Position numbers and translations under genes: made by a program
Notes under the pieces: generated by a model
Databases searched by the model: none
What the model saw: only the letters and a program-made list of their open reading frames with translations
Told to the model about the DNA's origin: nothing
Shown: piece after piece, positions 5,267 to 8,080 of the stretch
Position numbering within the stretch: position 1 is the stretch's first letter
How the letters are laid out: every line of letters begins with the position of its first letter
DNA from: DATKMG01 sp035541995
GTDB taxonomy: Bacteria > Acidobacteriota > Terriglobia > Versatilivoradales > Versatilivoraceae
Length of the DNA stretch: 8,080 bases
Direction: 5' to 3'
Assembly (NCBI GenBank): GCA_035541995.1
Contig: DATKMG010000824.1
Span: 1 to 8,080, forward strand

Positions 5267-6313
5267 TCACTTTACTCCTCCGGTACGGGAGAGTTCGGTC
5301 TTCAGCTTCGTCAGATCGTCCACTACCTCTTTGCCGTTGATCCCCTCTTTCTGGGTGCGGTCCAAATACTGTTGTATTACCGGTTTTATCTTGGCCGTCC
5401 ATCTATCCTTTTCTTCTTTAGGGAGAGTGATGAACTCCACTTTTTCCGTTTCTTTCGACCATTCAGAAGCGTCTTTGGCGTGCTTGTCCGCGTATTCACC
5501 GGTCCATTTGGATTGTTCTCGACTCAGATCGTCAAAAACCTTCTTCACGTCATCAGGAAGTGATTCCCATTTCTGTTTGTTCATGACCACGGCAAAGGGC
5601 ACAACCCACAGGTCGCACATGGTAACGAACTTGCAATATTCCGCAAACTTCATGTCCTTCATCACTTCCAACGAACTCACAAGGCCGTGTACCACCGCTT
5701 TCTGCAAAGCTTCGGGCACGGCCGACATTGGCATGCCTTCGGGCTGCGCTCCCAAAAGCTTCATGATCTCCACACCGGTCCCAGCAGCACGCAACTTAAG
5801 GCCCTCTAAGTCTTCAAGCTTACGCACCGGTTTCTGAGACATGATGTTGGCCGGAGCGCATGTAAACATCGTGAGGACTTTGACCTGGTCGAATGCCTTA
5901 GGTTTGTGTTTCACATACAGATCCCACATAGCAAGGCTGGCAACTTCGGCACTGGGGAACTCCAATGGGAGGTCCATGGCCTCCAGGAACAGGAATCTGC
6001 CCGGCTGGTATGCTGTGGCAAGGCACCCGATATCCGCCACACCGCTTACCACCCCGTCGAACATATTCTTCGCGCCCAACAGGGTGCCTCCCGGAAAAGT
6101 CTTGACCACCACTTTTCCATTCGTGCGAGCATTCACCTCTTTAGCCCACCTCTCCATCTGAACGCAGGGAAATGTGGGGGCCGGGGGAAAGTTGGCGTAG
6201 GTCAGAGTGATGGTCTGCGCGCCGGCCGATGAGACGAGAAATGGCGAGCTGTGGACGGTAGCCAAAAGAAACAACGCGATGGCACAAATCCGCAAAATAC
6301 TTCGACTCTTCAT
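5267..6313 (-). CDS. dctP: TRAP transporter periplasmic solute-binding protein (DctP family)
   Basis: A 348-residue secreted binding protein that delivers a substrate, usually an organic acid, to the DctQM permease. The signal peptide covers ~1-32 with a likely cut at AGA before Q33. The mature part opens with the family's first beta strand (ITLTYANFPP), followed by W56AKEVNARTNGKV and FPGGTLLG (73-80). The linker region L170?-G171-LKLRAAGTG carries Arg175, the conserved arginine that forms a salt bridge with a substrate carboxylate in most DctP proteins. Downstream elements are typical: AVPEALQKAVVHG (198-210) and VMNKQKWESLP (243-253). Length is normal for the family. The ATG at 6313 has a ribosome site GGAGG (6322-6326, 8-nt spacing). 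It sits between dctM (118 bp upstream) and dctQ (244 bp downstream), all on the same strand. Arg175 supports a carboxylate substrate, but the exact compound is not readable. Confidence 0.94.
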   Translation of the reverse strand: MKSRSILRICAIALFLLATVHSSPFLVSSAGAQTITLTYANFPPAPTFPCVQMERWAKEVNARTNGKVVVKTFPGGTLLGAKNMFDGVVSGVADIGCLATAYQPGRFLFLEAMDLPLEFPSAEVASLAMWDLYVKHKPKAFDQVKVLTMFTCAPANIMSQKPVRKLEDLEGLKLRAAGTGVEIMKLLGAQPEGMPMSAVPEALQKAVVHGLVSSLEVMKDMKFAEYCKFVTMCDLWVVPFAVVMNKQKWESLPDDVKKVFDDLSREQSKWTGEYADKHAKDASEWSKETEKVEFITLPKEEKDRWTAKIKPVIQQYLDRTQKEGINGKEVVDDLTKLKTELSRTGGVK

Positions 6314-6390
6314 CTCAAAAACCTCCCGCGATGATGTGGAGCTGTCGGCGGCGGCCCGGCCTTCCTGTCGGTAATTGCCGGTTTTTGTTG

Positions 6391-6398
6391 CCTCCTTT
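6391..6398 (-). promoter_or_regulatory. orphan Shine-Dalgarno-like sequence in the dctM-dctP spacer
   Basis: The minus strand reads TCAAAGGAGG at 6391-6400, the same 10 bases that form the dctM ribosome site at 7731-7740. No ATG, GTG or TTG lies at usable spacing downstream; the next bases are CAACAAAAACC. It does not serve dctP, which has its own GGAGG at 6322-6326. It could be a remnant of a lost small gene or of a duplication, or chance. Confidence 0.3.
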
Positions 6399-6431
6399 GA
6401 AAGCCCGTTCGGTATGAAACAATATATTATC

Positions 6432-7724
6432 CTACCTCACGTACGACGGCAGCCATAAGGCCACTTGGGGGTAAAGGATCAGAAGGACCATTGTTATCAC
6501 GTAAACCGGGATGAACCAGATCACCCCCCGAAAGACCGTCCCAAGGGGGATGTCTCCGCTCATTCCCGCAACCACGTATGCACATATGCCCACCGGCGGA
6601 GTTATCGCGCCCAGAGTCGTGACAACGTTAATTATGACCCCGAACCAAATTGGATCGTAACCCAACTTCATGGCCAGAGGGAAAAAAATTGGTATCGAGA
6701 CCAACAGGAATCCCAGGGCATCCATGACGCACCCTGCTATGCCATAAACAACCAGGATGACCGCCATTATTACCCACGGCTGAACGTTCAGTGTGGCACA
6801 GTACTCCGTAATCTGAGTCGGCAGACCGCTCATGGTCAGGAACCGTCCCAGAATCACCGCGCCCGTGACAATTATTATGATCATGCAGGAGACCTTCACG
6901 GTGTCTACTATAGAGGCGACAAATCCGGTCCAGCTTATCTTCCTGCGAATCAACGCGATGATAAGGGCGAAGGCGGTCCCCGCTGCGCCTGCCTCTGTGG
7001 GGGTGTACCAGCCGAATAAGAGTCCGGACATGACAAGAGAGAAAAGCGCTATCATCTCGAATGCGCCCGGTATGGCCTTGATTTTGTCCAGGACTGAGGT
7101 GCGTGGTCCACCCGGTCCGCTTTCGGGACGGAGCAGACAAAGGATATATATAGTAAAACAGAACAGCGCCGTCATGACGAGGCCCGGCACCGTGCTGGCC
7201 CAGAACAGTTTTCCGATGGATTGTTCCGTGTAGATTCCATAGACGAGCAGCACCACGCTTGGGGGTATAACCACGCCAAGAGTGGAACCACACGCAATGG
7301 AACCGGACATCAGGGCTTTTTCGTAGTTGCGCTTTCTCATTTCAGGGAGCGCGACTGAAGTCATGGTGGCGGCGGTCGCCGTGTTGGATCCACATATGGC
7401 TGCAAAACCGGCGCAGGCCAGAATGGTGGCCATGGCGAGGCCCCCCCTGGTCCGCCCCATCCATGTGTAGGCTGTATTGTAAAGACTCTCATTGACCCCG
7501 GAATAAAAACAGATTTGGCCCATCCAGACAAACAGTGGAATGACCGTCAAGCCGTAATTGGAAAAGGTTGACCAAACTTCGGTGCCCAACATGGAAAAGG
7601 CTGCGGCTGGCGAAGATAGCCACCATATGCCCCCCAGGCCGACCAGGCCCATCGCCACTCCCACCGGTAATTCTATCAAGAACATGAGCAGCATCAGAAC
7701 AACGATCCCAAGCAAACCAACCAT
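6432..7724 (-). CDS. dctM: TRAP transporter large permease subunit (DctM family)
   Basis: A 430-residue inner-membrane protein that forms the substrate- and Na+-translocating subunit of the TRAP transporter, an elevator-type member of the Ion Transporter superfamily. Family landmarks occur in order: CGSNTATAATM (111-121), GSTLGVVIPPS (146-156), YTPTEAGAAG (240-249), DALGF (335-339) and AITPPVGICAYVVAG (373-387). These two re-entrant PP motifs are the inverted-repeat transport sites. In the first motif GSN replaces the more common GSS. I place the start at the ATG at 7724, because AGGAGG (7731-7736) sits 6 nt upstream. A longer frame would start at a GTG (7823), adding 33 hydrophilic residues with no ribosome site; 430 residues is the normal DctM length. 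It is the first gene of the operon, ahead of dctP, whereas P-Q-M is the common order. The family call is certain; the substrate is unknown. Confidence 0.95.
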   Translation of the reverse strand: MVGLLGIVVLMLLMFLIELPVGVAMGLVGLGGIWWLSSPAAAFSMLGTEVWSTFSNYGLTVIPLFVWMGQICFYSGVNESLYNTAYTWMGRTRGGLAMATILACAGFAAICGSNTATAATMTSVALPEMRKRNYEKALMSGSIACGSTLGVVIPPSVVLLVYGIYTEQSIGKLFWASTVPGLVMTALFCFTIYILCLLRPESGPGGPRTSVLDKIKAIPGAFEMIALFSLVMSGLLFGWYTPTEAGAAGTAFALIIALIRRKISWTGFVASIVDTVKVSCMIIIIVTGAVILGRFLTMSGLPTQITEYCATLNVQPWVIMAVILVVYGIAGCVMDALGFLLVSIPIFFPLAMKLGYDPIWFGVIINVVTTLGAITPPVGICAYVVAGMSGDIPLGTVFRGVIWFIPVYVITMVLLILYPQVALWLPSYVR

Positions 7725-7730
7725 ATGCTT

Positions 7731-7736
7731 CCTCCT
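7731..7736 (-). promoter_or_regulatory. ribosome binding site that fixes the dctM start
   Basis: AGGAGG on the minus strand (within AAAGGAGG), 6 nt before the ATG at 7724. It gives the 430-residue product preferred over the GTG-initiated 463-residue frame. Confidence 0.85.
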
Positions 7737-7925
7737 TTGAGGATTGCGAGATTCCAGTCGCGATTGAATTACCGGATCTGTTTCATCAGAGCCAAAGTGC
7801 CCTGCTGCATGTTGCGGACTCACTCGGTTGGTTTAAGAGATTCCTAGGGCCGGAGCCTTCCCTTGTTGCAGCCGACGGGTCTGCAAAGATTTTTCCCCCA
7901 CTCACAGTTTTTTCTTTAGTTCGCC

Positions 7926-7942
7926 GTGCTAATGAATAGCAC
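7926..7942. promoter_or_regulatory. possible operator palindrome upstream of the TRAP operon
   Basis: GTGCTA (7926-7931) and TAGCAC (7937-7942) are a perfect 6-bp inverted repeat around ATGAA. The 17-bp size and placement about 200 bp upstream of dctM fit a dimeric repressor or activator site. No T run follows, so a terminator is unlikely. No regulator gene is in the window to pair it with. Confidence 0.25.
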
Positions 7943-8080
7943 TGTATAACGCGAAGTGGGCTGAATGTCCATCAATAATGCATGTCATGGACGATTGCCA
8001 TACCGGGGATGACAGTCTTACGCAGGCGCAACAGAGGTGTCATTACCAGCAGCGCTGCATGCATGAGTTGAGGCGTCTTG

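Larger units (their letters stand above)
7725..8080. other. upstream region of the TRAP operon, no supported gene
   Basis: These ~356 bp should contain the operon's promoter and control sites. I see no convincing sigma70 or sigma54 promoter for dctM by eye. A 6-bp-arm palindrome lies at 7926-7942. At the edge, a plus-strand frame from ATG 7978 stays open to the end (34 codons), and a minus-strand frame entering from beyond 8080 runs about 35 codons to a stop near 7973. Neither shows a domain or a ribosome site, so I leave both unannotated. Confidence 0.5.

Noticed and set aside
6465..7293. Long frames on both strands inside dctM
   Set aside because: They are shadows of dctM, whose family motifs are continuous across the whole stretch.
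7725..7823. 33-residue N-terminal extension of DctM
   Set aside because: It would start at a GTG with no ribosome site. The strong AGGAGG before the ATG at 7724 and the normal family length favour the shorter protein.
7978..8080. Start of a plus-strand gene running off the window
   Set aside because: Only 34 codons are visible, with no ribosome site and an unusual Cys/His/Gln composition. An equally long frame exists on the other strand, so neither can be preferred.
7741..8080. Sigma54 promoter for the TRAP operon
   Set aside because: No GG-N10-GC type -24/-12 element with the expected TGGCAC/TTGC context was found on the minus strand.

Overview
The window looks like a chromosomal stretch from a Gram-negative bacterium of moderate GC content. 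A Desulfobacterota-type (sulfate-reducing or syntrophic 'deltaproteobacterial') host is my best guess. It rests on the combination of a lipoprotein M23 peptidase, abundant TRAP transport, a P-protein/ArsB-type permease paired with a CBS protein, and a C/G-tract palindromic intergenic repeat. No rRNA or other phylogenetic marker is present, so this is inference. I see no tRNA, rRNA, CRISPR array, transposase or phage gene.

Left part (1-1876, minus strand): a complete LysM + M23 peptidoglycan hydrolase lipoprotein (12-926) has a good sigma70-type promoter just upstream (966-994), bracketed by a 7-bp inverted repeat. About 510 bp without a convincing gene follow. They include a compact stretch (1304-1383) that can fold as a three-way junction. 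Next is a small exported coiled-coil protein (1439-1876). Both proteins belong to the cell envelope.

Middle (1877-4474): an AT-rich divergent promoter region precedes a plus-strand two-gene unit. The first gene is a 579-residue ArsB/NhaD/SLC13-type permease with an exported beta-sandwich-like domain on its N-terminus (2186-3925). The second is a stand-alone protein with two CBS domains (3974-4474). The pairing suggests a transporter gated or sensed by a nucleotide-binding CBS protein.

Right part (4531-7724, minus strand): a complete TRAP transporter with the genes in the order dctM (large permease), dctP (periplasmic solute-binding protein), dctQ (small permease). It converges on the permease/CBS unit with only 56 bp between stop codons and no clear terminator. 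The dctP-dctQ gap carries a ~90-bp palindromic MITE-like element (5152-5241) and a separate strong hairpin (5057-5080) just before dctQ. Both could affect the ratio of binding protein to small permease. The ribosome binding sites place the dctM start at 7724 and the dctQ start at 5022, shorter than the longest open frames. The last ~350 bp (7725-8080) hold the dctM upstream region with one small palindrome and no gene I can support.

The most notable items are the palindromic element inside the TRAP operon, the M-P-Q gene order, the permease with a periplasmic domain plus its CBS partner, and the potential structured RNA at 1304-1383. Most of the window is ordinary membrane and envelope biology; I found no clearly new multi-gene system.
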